Source: Epidermidibacterium keratini (GTDB lineage Bacteria; Actinomycetota; Actinomycetes; Mycobacteriales; Antricoccaceae). Taken from it: DNA of 64,000 nucleotides. Positions 1-6,916 of the stretch are shown piece after piece; position 1 is the first letter of the stretch, and each line of letters begins with the position of its first letter. The notes beneath the pieces were generated by a model. That model saw nothing but the letters and a program-made list of their open reading frames with translations, did not search any database and was not told where the DNA came from. The DNA lies in contig NZ_CP047156.1 in assembly GCF_009834025.1 (NCBI RefSeq), forward strand, positions 2,666,001-2,730,000, written 5' to 3'. The position numbers and the translations under genes are program-made.

Positions 1-333
1 CGGCATGAGCAGCCGATGCGCCTTGCCCCAGTTTTCTTCGGAGTTGTACGCCGTAAACAGCCCGTCACCGCCGAAGTCGCGGATCTGCTGGAGCACCTGG
101 TGCACCGACTTCGACCAGCGCGGGTCACCGCACATCTGCGCGGCGTACTCGTGGGCGCTCGCGACGATCAGCCGGTTGCCGGCGACGGACAGCTCAAGAA
201 TGCCGCCGTACTGAGCGGCGAGCTCGTCGATCGTCTCGATCTGGGTGTGTCCGCCGACGACATCGAGCAGGTTGCCGACGAGAGGTTTGGGTGTGGGGCC
301 GGGGATCTTCGCGTGCGATGCGGGCTCGGCCAT
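1..333 (-). CDS. CYP102-like cytochrome P450 (N-terminal part, runs off window)
   Basis: The first 111 residues are present and the gene continues beyond the left edge. They read MAEPASHAKIPGPTPKPLVGN and later GDGLFTAYNSEENWGKAHRL. This closely matches the N-terminus of P450 BM3 (CYP102A1), which has an equivalent GDGLFTSW...NWKKAHN stretch around the I/L-helix-preceding region. CYP102 enzymes are self-sufficient fatty-acid hydroxylases with a C-terminal NADPH-P450 reductase. Whether the reductase domain exists here cannot be seen. The ATG at 331-333 has an AGGAG ribosome-binding site five bases upstream. The haem cysteine lies outside the window. Confidence 0.88.
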   Translation of the reverse strand, partial: MAEPASHAKIPGPTPKPLVGNLLDVVGGHTQIETIDELAAQYGGILELSVAGNRLIVASAHEYAAQMCGDPRWSKSVHQVLQQIRDFGGDGLFTAYNSEENWGKAHRLLMP

Positions 334-368
334 CTCATCTCCTGAAGGTGGTGGAGTGGTCGAAACCC

Positions 369-411
369 AGCGTAATGAACGAAACATCATTTCTGAATAG
401 TTCTTCAGAAA
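369..411 (-). promoter_or_regulatory. P450 promoter with overlapping 8-bp inverted-repeat operator
   Basis: A perfect inverted repeat has arms TTTCTGAA (390-397) and TTCAGAAA (404-411) with a 6-base spacer. On the minus strand TTCAGA (397-392) and TACGCT (374-369) are separated by 17 bases and fit -35 and -10 elements, so the palindrome covers the -35. A second, weaker repeat AATGA (374-378)/TCATT (387-391) overlaps it. BM3-type P450 genes are known to be repressed by TetR-family regulators (Bm3R1, FatR). A similar control is inferred here, but no regulator gene is visible in the window. Confidence 0.55.
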
Positions 412-482
412 CTTGCGATGGGAGCCACACTGCCGTGGTGCGGTTCAATGGAGCCGTCACAGCCCACGACGTTGGAGAGACG

Positions 483-896
483 ATGGCCCGCCGTACCGTG
501 CAGATCGAGAAGATCGCCCCCAGTAAGTTCGTCGCCACCAACGAGCGCGGCGCTCAGATCACCATCGGGATGGGCGAGGACGCCGACTTCGTGCCGGGTG
601 AGCTGCTGCTTGCCGCGATCGGGTCCTGTTCGGGTATCGACGTCGACATTCTGACCTCGCGCCGCGGCGAGTCGACGACCTTCCGGATCGAGGTCGGCGG
701 GGAGAAGGTCCGCGACGAGCACGGCAACCACATGACAGATCTCGAGGTCACGTTCGAGGTGAAGTTCGACGAGGGTGAGGCCGGCGACGCCGCCCGCGAG
801 GTGCTGCCCAAGGCCGTCGAGCGCTCGCGCACCAGCCTCTGCACGGTGGGTCGCACCATCGAGCTGGGTACGCCGATCAAGGACGTGCTGCTCTAG
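483..896 (+). CDS. OsmC/Ohr family protein
   Basis: The 137-residue product is of typical OsmC length. The two conserved peroxidatic cysteines of the family are visible in GELLLAAIGSCSGIDV and in RSRTSLCTVGRTIE. OsmC/Ohr proteins are cytosolic, thiol-dependent peroxidases that reduce organic hydroperoxides, although some clades are of unknown role. The ATG at 483 was chosen because family alignment begins at ARRTVQIEK. An upstream in-frame extension contains no family sequence. The gene is divergent from the P450. Hydroperoxide detoxification next to a fatty-acid oxygenase would make sense but is inference. Confidence 0.88.
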   Translation: MARRTVQIEKIAPSKFVATNERGAQITIGMGEDADFVPGELLLAAIGSCSGIDVDILTSRRGESTTFRIEVGGEKVRDEHGNHMTDLEVTFEVKFDEGEAGDAAREVLPKAVERSRTSLCTVGRTIELGTPIKDVLL

Positions 897-899
897 GCC

Positions 900-1424
900 T
901 TAGCCCGGCGGTCGCACCGTCAACGTCTCGTAGGCGCTGCGGAAGAACACCAGCGGCTGGCGGTCGGTGACCACGCGCAGGTGCCGAACCCGTCCCACGA
1001 CGATGTCGTGATCGCCGCCGTCGTGCACCGCCACGATCTCGCAGTCGATGTGCGCCAGCACATCCTCGAGCAGCGGGGCGCCGGAGGGGCCGGACTCCCA
1101 CTCGACCCCGGCGAAGCGGTCAACGCCGGACCGAGCAAACTGCAGGCCGATCGCATCCTGCCCCTCGGCGAGGATGTTGGCCGCAAAATGCTGCGCCTTG
1201 CGGATGCGCGGCCACGAGGACGACGACTTCGCCGGGCAGAACATCACCAGCGGCGGATCGAGCGAGAGGGACATGAAGCTCTGCGCCGTCATCCCTACCG
1301 GACCGTCGTCGTACGCCGTCACCACCACGACTCCCGAGGCGAAGTTGCCGAGCACTTCGCGGAAGAGCTGAGGGTCGATCGCGGACGAGTTCAGCGCGGC
1401 AGCGTCGTCGTGGCTATCGCTCAT
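900..1424 (-). CDS. Flavin reductase family protein (HpaC/HsaB-like)
   Basis: This 174-residue protein carries the flavin-reductase-like domain. It has the [23 protein letters not shown] start and the [18 protein letters not shown] region that bind FMN/FAD. Such enzymes use NAD(P)H to make free reduced flavin for a partner two-component monooxygenase. No oxygenase subunit of that type is adjacent, so the partner is unknown. The ATG at 1422-1424 has an AGGTGA ribosome-binding site. The stop lies four bases past the convergent osmC stop. Confidence 0.85.
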   Translation of the reverse strand: MSDSHDDAAALNSSAIDPQLFREVLGNFASGVVVVTAYDDGPVGMTAQSFMSLSLDPPLVMFCPAKSSSSWPRIRKAQHFAANILAEGQDAIGLQFARSGVDRFAGVEWESGPSGAPLLEDVLAHIDCEIVAVHDGGDHDIVVGRVRHLRVVTDRQPLVFFRSAYETLTVRPPG

Positions 1425-1504
1425 TCGCTCACCTTAGTAAAGTCGCCCTACTGACTGCCGTTCAATGTGAGGAGGCTGTCATCACGCGTCCCCTGAGCGA
1501 GCTC

Positions 1505-2188
1505 GTGCACCCAGAGTGGGTGCCGGTGCTCGAACCGGTGCAGCAGCACATCGCCGCAATGGGCGAGTTCCTGCGGGCCGAGGTTGCCGCAGGTCGGCAG
1601 TACCTCCCGGCCGGCGATCGCATCCTGCGCGCGTTCGGTCAGCCGCTATCTGGCGTCCGAGTGCTGATCGTCGGGCAGGATCCCTACCCGACGCCCGGCC
1701 ACGCCGTCGGGCTGTCGTTCTCGGTCGAGCCCGACGTGCGGCCGATCCCGCGCTCGCTGCAGAACATCTACCGCGAGTACGCCGCCGACCTCGGACTGCC
1801 GCTGCCGGCCAACGGTGACCTCTCGCCGTGGGAGCGGCACGGCGTACTGCTGCTCAACAGGTGCCTGACCGTCCGCCCGGGCGCCCCGGCCAGCCACCGC
1901 GGCAAGGGCTGGGAGCAGGTGACCGAGGCCGCGATCGACGGGCTGGTCGCGCGCGATGTGCCGTTCGTGGCGATCCTGTGGGGCCGCGACGCGCAGGGTC
2001 TGACCTCCCGGCTGGGCAGTACGCCGATCATCGCCAGCCCGCATCCGAGCCCAATGAGCGCCGACCGCGGCTTCTTCGGATCGCGCCCGTTCAGCCGGGT
2101 CAACGAACACCTCGCCGAGCTCGGCGCCGACCCGGTCGACTGGACGTTGCCGGCCTCATCCTCCCTGGTAGCAAAGGAATATCGATGA
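1505..2188 (+). CDS. ung: Uracil-DNA glycosylase (family 1); true start probably 1481
   Basis: Ung removes uracil from DNA in base excision repair. The water-activating motif [18 protein letters not shown] and the C-terminal [18 protein letters not shown] loop are both intact. GTG at 1505 is the first standard start codon, but in-frame codons 1481-1504 read xTRPLSEL. This matches the N-terminus of mycobacterial Ung (MTARPLSELV), and the only good ribosome-binding site, GAGGAGG at 1469-1475, is placed for initiation at 1481, where the codon is ATC. The stop overlaps the next gene in ATGA. Confidence 0.95.
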   Translation: MHPEWVPVLEPVQQHIAAMGEFLRAEVAAGRQYLPAGDRILRAFGQPLSGVRVLIVGQDPYPTPGHAVGLSFSVEPDVRPIPRSLQNIYREYAADLGLPLPANGDLSPWERHGVLLLNRCLTVRPGAPASHRGKGWEQVTEAAIDGLVARDVPFVAILWGRDAQGLTSRLGSTPIIASPHPSPMSADRGFFGSRPFSRVNEHLAELGADPVDWTLPASSSLVAKEYR

Positions 2189-3918
2189 ACGACAATGCTT
2201 TTGACTACGACGTCGCAATCGTCGGCTCGGGGTTCGGCGGCAGCGTTGCTGCGCTGCGGCTGACCGAGAAGGGCTACCGCGTCGCGGTGATCGAGGCCGG
2301 CAAGCGGTTCGTCGACCGGCCCGAAGACGCGCGCGATAAGGACACCTCCTCGTTTGCCAAGACGTCCTGGCACACCCGCGACTTCCTCTGGGCGCCGCAG
2401 CTCGGCTGCTTCGGCATCCAACGCATCCACCTGCTCGACGACGTGATGATTCTCGCCGGAGCCGGCGTGGGTGGCGGATCGCTGGTCTACGCCAACACGC
2501 TCTACGAGCCGCTCGATGCCTTCTACCGGGACCGGCAGTGGGCGCACATCACCGACTGGAAGACCGAGCTCGCGCCGTACTACGACCAGGCCAAGCGCAT
2601 GCTCGGCGTGCGCACCTACCCGAAGCTCACGCCCGCCGACGAGCGGATGCAGGAGGTCGCCGACGAGATGGGCGTCGGCGACTCGTTCCACCTCGCGCCG
2701 GTCGGCGTCTTCTTCGGCACCGACGGCGTTGCCGAGGGTACGACGGTCGAAGACCCCTACTTCGGGGGCAAGGGGCCCGCCCGCACGACATGCACCAACT
2801 GCGGCGAGTGCATGACCGGCTGCCGGCACAACGCCAAGAACACCCTGGTCAAGAACTACCTTTACCTTGCCGAGCAGGCCGGCGCCGAGGTGCTGCCGAT
2901 GACGACGGTCCGCGCGGTGCAGCCGCTGAGCGAGGGGTACGCCGTCGCCGTCTCGCGGACCGGACGGGGGAGTCGGCGTACTCGCCGGATCACCGCTCGG
3001 CACGTGGTCTTTGCCGCTGGCACCTACGGCACGCAGAAGCTGCTGCACAGGATGAAGACCGACAAGATCCTGCCGCGGCTGTCCGGCCAGCTCGGGGTGC
3101 TCACCCGCACCAACTCCGAGGCGATTCTCGGGGCCTCAAGTCCACGGGTGGATGTCGACTACAGCGAGGGAGTGGCGATCACCTCCTCGATCCACCCCAA
3201 CGCGCACACCCATATCGAACCTGTTCGATATGGCAAGGGCAGCAACGCGATGGGGATGCTGCAGACCATCCTGACCGACGGCGGTCCGGGCTCACGGCTG
3301 GCGAAGGTGGGACGGGCGCTGCGTGAGGATCCGTCGATGCTGCGTCAGCTGCTGGACCTGCGCAAGTGGTCGCAGCGCACCGTCATCGCGCTGGTCATGC
3401 AGACCCTCGATAACTCGATCACGGTGCGCGGCGAACGTGACCGGCTCGGGCGGTTCCGGCTGCGCAGCGCGCAGGGTCACGGTCAGCCCAACCCGGACTG
3501 GATCCCCGAGGGCAACGAGGCCACTCGGATCCTCGCCGAGCGCGTCGGCGGGATCGCCGGTGGCAGCTGGGGCGACGTGTTTGGCAAGCCGCTGACCGCG
3601 CACTTCCTCGGCGGCGCGGTCATCGGCGCAACGGCCGACGAGGGCGTGATCGACCCCTACCACCGGGTGTTCGGCTACGACGGTCTGCATGTCGTCGACG
3701 GCTCGGCGGTCTCGGCCAACCTCGGCGTCAACCCGTCGCTGACGATCACCGCCCAGGCCGAGCGTGCCTTCGCTATGTGGCCCAACAAGGGCGAGGAAGA
3801 TCACCGGCCGGAGCAAGGTGCGGCGTACTCGCCGGTCGCCGCGGTGGCGCCACGCTCGCCGGTCGTTCCAGAAGGCGTGCCCGGCGCCCTGCACCTGCCC
3901 ATCGTCGACGTCACCTGA
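2185..3918 (+). CDS. GMC oxidoreductase, ChoD-like (cholesterol oxidase family)
   Basis: The 577-residue flavoprotein has an N-terminal FAD-binding GSGFGGS (about 14-20). Its C-terminal HFLGGAVIG...[28 protein letters not shown] is typical of the GMC family. It resembles mycobacterial ChoD (Rv3409c), the putative cholesterol oxidase, over its whole length. The true substrate of that group is not certain. Cysteines at 203, 206, 209 and 213 form CxxCxxCxxxC, the spacing of a [4Fe-4S] ferredoxin site. The start overlaps the ung stop (ATGA), so the two genes are probably translationally coupled. Confidence 0.85.
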   Translation: MNDNAFDYDVAIVGSGFGGSVAALRLTEKGYRVAVIEAGKRFVDRPEDARDKDTSSFAKTSWHTRDFLWAPQLGCFGIQRIHLLDDVMILAGAGVGGGSLVYANTLYEPLDAFYRDRQWAHITDWKTELAPYYDQAKRMLGVRTYPKLTPADERMQEVADEMGVGDSFHLAPVGVFFGTDGVAEGTTVEDPYFGGKGPARTTCTNCGECMTGCRHNAKNTLVKNYLYLAEQAGAEVLPMTTVRAVQPLSEGYAVAVSRTGRGSRRTRRITARHVVFAAGTYGTQKLLHRMKTDKILPRLSGQLGVLTRTNSEAILGASSPRVDVDYSEGVAITSSIHPNAHTHIEPVRYGKGSNAMGMLQTILTDGGPGSRLAKVGRALREDPSMLRQLLDLRKWSQRTVIALVMQTLDNSITVRGERDRLGRFRLRSAQGHGQPNPDWIPEGNEATRILAERVGGIAGGSWGDVFGKPLTAHFLGGAVIGATADEGVIDPYHRVFGYDGLHVVDGSAVSANLGVNPSLTITAQAERAFAMWPNKGEEDHRPEQGAAYSPVAAVAPRSPVVPEGVPGALHLPIVDVT

Positions 3919-3947
3919 GGCGGTCGTAGCCTTGTGGGGTGAGCCCC

Positions 3948-5051
3948 ATGTCCCGCAAACCCGACACCCTTGCCGTCACGCTCGGCCGTCCCGACGGCCC
4001 TGGCGCGCCCCTCAACCAGCCACCGGTCCTGGCCTCGACATTTCACTATGGCGGCGCGGACTACGGGCGGTTCGGCACCGACTCGCACGCCGCGTTTGAG
4101 ACGACGATCGGCGCGCTGGAGGGCGGGACGGCCGTCAGCTTCTCCAGCGGCATGGCCGCGGCCGCGGCCGTCATCGAGCAGGTTCCGGTCGGCGGCCGGG
4201 TGGTCATCGCCTCGACCGTCTACCACGGCGTCACCACGTTGCTGAGCGACCTCACAGACATGGGGCGGCTGAGCCGGACCGTCGTCGACGCCACCGACCT
4301 CGACGCGGTGCGGGCAGCAACCCAAGGCGCATCGATGGTGTGGATCGAGACCCCGAGCAACCCGCTGATCGAGATGCTCGATGTGTCCGCGATCGCGAAG
4401 ATCGCCACGGCAGAAGGCATCCCGCTCGTGGTCGACAGCACGTTCGCTACCCCGGTTCTCATGCAGCCGCTCGCGCTCGGTGCCCAGATCGTCGTGCACT
4501 CGGCGACGAAATACATCGGTGGGCACTCCGATCTGCTGATGGGCGTCGCCATCACCAACGACGAGGCCACCGCCGAGGCTCTGGTGCGCCAGCGCTCCTA
4601 CCGCGGCGCCGTACCCAGCGGGTTCGACTCCTTCCTCGCCCTTCGCGGCGTACGGACACTGCCACTACGACTACGCCGAGCCAGCGCGAGCGCCGCCGTC
4701 ATCGCCGAGCGCCTCGCGGCCCATCCGGCCGTCACCCGCGTCTACTACCCGGGCCTGGCAAGCGATCCCGGCCACGAGCTCGCCAAGAAGCAGATGAGCG
4801 AGTACGGCGGAATGCTGTCCTTCTGCGTCGCTTCCGAAGACGACGCAGAAGAAGTCCTCGGCGCGGCCGAGCTCGTCGTCAGCGCCACCAGCCTCGGCGG
4901 CGTCGAGACGACGGGGGAGCGGCGCAACCGCTGGAACGAAGGTGCCCCGACCGGTCTGATCCGCCTGAGTGTGGGCATCGAGGACGTCGACGACATCTGG
5001 GCCGACCTGAAGCAGGCGCTCGACCGCCTCCCGCACGCCAGCGGCGGCTAA
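3948..5051 (+). CDS. PLP-dependent cystathionine gamma-synthase/lyase family protein
   Basis: This is a Cys/Met metabolism PLP enzyme of about 367 residues. The PLP lysine lies in HSATKYIGGHSD (about residue 188), and the phosphate-binding SSGMAAAAAV is present. It is somewhat shorter than the usual 380-400 residues of MetB/MetC, and the specific reaction cannot be assigned from sequence alone. ATG 3948 was chosen because GGGGTG lies six bases upstream. GTG 3939 in the same frame is an alternative. It is a single gene just upstream of rarD, three bases apart, so the two are likely cotranscribed. Confidence 0.85.
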   Translation: MSRKPDTLAVTLGRPDGPGAPLNQPPVLASTFHYGGADYGRFGTDSHAAFETTIGALEGGTAVSFSSGMAAAAAVIEQVPVGGRVVIASTVYHGVTTLLSDLTDMGRLSRTVVDATDLDAVRAATQGASMVWIETPSNPLIEMLDVSAIAKIATAEGIPLVVDSTFATPVLMQPLALGAQIVVHSATKYIGGHSDLLMGVAITNDEATAEALVRQRSYRGAVPSGFDSFLALRGVRTLPLRLRRASASAAVIAERLAAHPAVTRVYYPGLASDPGHELAKKQMSEYGGMLSFCVASEDDAEEVLGAAELVVSATSLGGVETTGERRNRWNEGAPTGLIRLSVGIEDVDDIWADLKQALDRLPHASGG

Positions 5052-5053
5052 CC

Positions 5054-5977
5054 GTGACCGCGCATCGCAAGGGCCTGCTTGCCGGCGTCGCGGCGTACCT
5101 GCTGTGGGGGCTCTTCCCGATCTACTGGCGATCGCTGGCGCCCTCGACCCCGGTTGAGCTGCTGGCGCACCGCGTCATCTGGGCGTTCGTCTGCGTCGGC
5201 GTCATCCTGCTTGTCGTACGCCGCTTCGGCGAGGTGCGTGAGGCGCTGGGCACCTGGCGCCGCTTTCTGGTCATGCTCGCCGCGTCGGTCGCCATCGCGA
5301 TCAACTGGGGCCTGTTTATCTGGGGCGTCAACAACGGCCACACCGTCGAGGTCAGCCTCGGCTACTTCGTGATGCCGCTGGTCATCGTCCTGTTTGGCGT
5401 GATCTTCGTCGGCGAGCGGCTGCGGGTAGCCCAGTGGGTGGCAATGGCGATCGCGGCGGTCGCGGTCATCGTGCAGACCATCGAGGTCGGGCGCTTCCCG
5501 TGGCTGGGGATCAGCCTTGCGATGTCCTTCGGGACCTACAGCCTGCTCAAGAAGCTGTCGCCGACGCCAGCGGTGACCGGGCTCTTTGTCGAGACCCTCG
5601 TGCTGCTTCCGGCCGCGCTCGCGGTCTGGGGGTGGTTCATCGTGAGCGGGCAGTCGACGTTCGGCCAGTACGGCACGGCGCACACCCTGCAGATCATCGG
5701 CGTCGGCGCGGTGACGTTCGTGCCGCTGCTGCTGTTTACCATCGCGACCCAGTCGATCCCGCTCACGACGGTCGGTCTGCTGCAGTACATCAACCCGACG
5801 ATCCAGCTGTTCATCGGAGTTTTCCTCTTCCACGAGCCCATGCCCGCGATGCGGTGGCTAGGCTTCGTGATCGTGTGGTGCGCGCTGGTGATCTTCTCGA
5901 TCGATGCCGTGCGGCAAAACCGCAGGCAGCGTCGCGGAGAGCTCACCGACATCGCGCAGGCGAGCGCGGCGTCCTAG
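5054..5977 (+). CDS. rarD: RarD-type EamA transporter
   Basis: This is a 307-residue integral membrane protein with about ten hydrophobic segments. The signature N-terminus KGLLAGVAAYLLWGLFPIYWR and HRVIWAF are characteristic of RarD (chloramphenicol-sensitivity protein family), a branch of the drug/metabolite transporters. Its physiological substrate is unknown. It starts at GTG 5054, two bases after the upstream stop codon, which indicates an operon with the PLP enzyme. The C-terminus ends in a basic, probably cytoplasmic tail. Confidence 0.88.
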   Translation: MTAHRKGLLAGVAAYLLWGLFPIYWRSLAPSTPVELLAHRVIWAFVCVGVILLVVRRFGEVREALGTWRRFLVMLAASVAIAINWGLFIWGVNNGHTVEVSLGYFVMPLVIVLFGVIFVGERLRVAQWVAMAIAAVAVIVQTIEVGRFPWLGISLAMSFGTYSLLKKLSPTPAVTGLFVETLVLLPAALAVWGWFIVSGQSTFGQYGTAHTLQIIGVGAVTFVPLLLFTIATQSIPLTTVGLLQYINPTIQLFIGVFLFHEPMPAMRWLGFVIVWCALVIFSIDAVRQNRRQRRGELTDIAQASAAS

Positions 5978-6062
5978 CCGGTGCCCGCCCCGCTATGGCA
6001 GAATGACACCCGGAAATGACATCCATGTGGTTTACCAGGTGGCGGGTATGAAACGAGGGCTC

Positions 6063-6371
6063 ATGAGCATCGACGGGTCGCAGGCTAAGGCAGCCTCAGA
6101 CGATCGCGACATCGAGCATGGCCTCACCCGCCGGGACCGCGAGATCCTGGAGTTCGAGCGCAAGTGGTGGAAGTACGCCGGCGCCAAGGAGCAGGCCGTC
6201 AAGGAACTGTTCGGGCTGTCAGGCACGCGCTACTACCAGGTGCTCAACGCGCTGATCGACCGTCCGGAGGCGCTCGCCTTCGACCCGCTGCTGGTCAAGC
6301 GGCTGCGCCGGATGCGCGCCGAGCGCCAGCGCGCCCGCTCGGCACGCCGCCTGGGCATCGACCCTGAGTAA
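6063..6371 (+). CDS. DUF3263 protein
   Basis: This small basic protein of about 102 residues contains GLTRRDREILEFERKWWKYAG and LFGLSGTRYYQVLNALIDRP. These match the actinobacterial DUF3263 family (mycobacterial Rv0430 as I remember it). The middle looks like a helix-turn-helix and may bind nucleic acid, but no function is established. ATG 6063 with upstream GAGGG was preferred. ATG 6048 in the same frame is possible. The neighbouring LytR_C gene reproduces the mycobacterial gene order. Confidence 0.85.
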   Translation: MSIDGSQAKAASDDRDIEHGLTRRDREILEFERKWWKYAGAKEQAVKELFGLSGTRYYQVLNALIDRPEALAFDPLLVKRLRRMRAERQRARSARRLGIDPE

Positions 6372-6397
6372 ACATCTCCCTGCGTACCCTGTCAGGC

Positions 6398-6913
6398 ATG
6401 CTCACCGCCGTTGACGTCCGTAAACGACGCATTCTCGGAGCCGTCAGCGTCGCCTTCGGCGTACTGCTCATCGTGCTCGCCATCATGGCCATGACCGGCT
6501 CGCTCGGTGCCACCGCCAAGAAACCGGCCTCGGCCGACGCCGCGACGACGCAAGACCAGCAGCAAGGCGGCTCCGGCTCGAGTGACTCAGGTGGTGCCAG
6601 CGGCGGGGGCGAGGCACCGCAAGCGGAGAAGATGCCGCTGACCGTCCTCAACGGCAGTGGTACACCGGGCCTTGCGGCAGCCGCGCAGGCCGAGTTCGAG
6701 GCCCAGCAGTGGGAGATCGCCGAGGTCGGCAACTACACCGAGCAGGCGCCGGACCAGTCCACGGTCTACTACCCGGCCGGCGATGACGCCGCGAAGGCCT
6801 CCGCCGAGCTGCTCGTCAGTGACTTCGACCAGCTCACCGCCGCTGAGGCGCCAGACAACTTCAACTACGAAGGCCTGGTCGTCGTCCTTGCGGGTGAATG
6901 GCCCGCCGGCTAG
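6398..6913 (+). CDS. LytR C-terminal domain membrane protein
   Basis: The 171-residue protein has a short cytoplasmic N-terminus and one transmembrane helix (about 12-33). A Ser/Gly/Gln-rich linker follows, then an extracellular LytR_C domain starting at LTVLNGSGTPGLAAAAQ. The domain is found alone or behind LytR-CpsA-Psr ligases, which attach polymers to the cell wall. No ligase domain is present here. The position after DUF3263 matches Rv0431. The role is likely cell-envelope related, by inference. Confidence 0.85.
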   Translation: MLTAVDVRKRRILGAVSVAFGVLLIVLAIMAMTGSLGATAKKPASADAATTQDQQQGGSGSSDSGGASGGGEAPQAEKMPLTVLNGSGTPGLAAAAQAEFEAQQWEIAEVGNYTEQAPDQSTVYYPAGDDAAKASAELLVSDFDQLTAAEAPDNFNYEGLVVVLAGEWPAG

Positions 6914-6916
6914 CCG

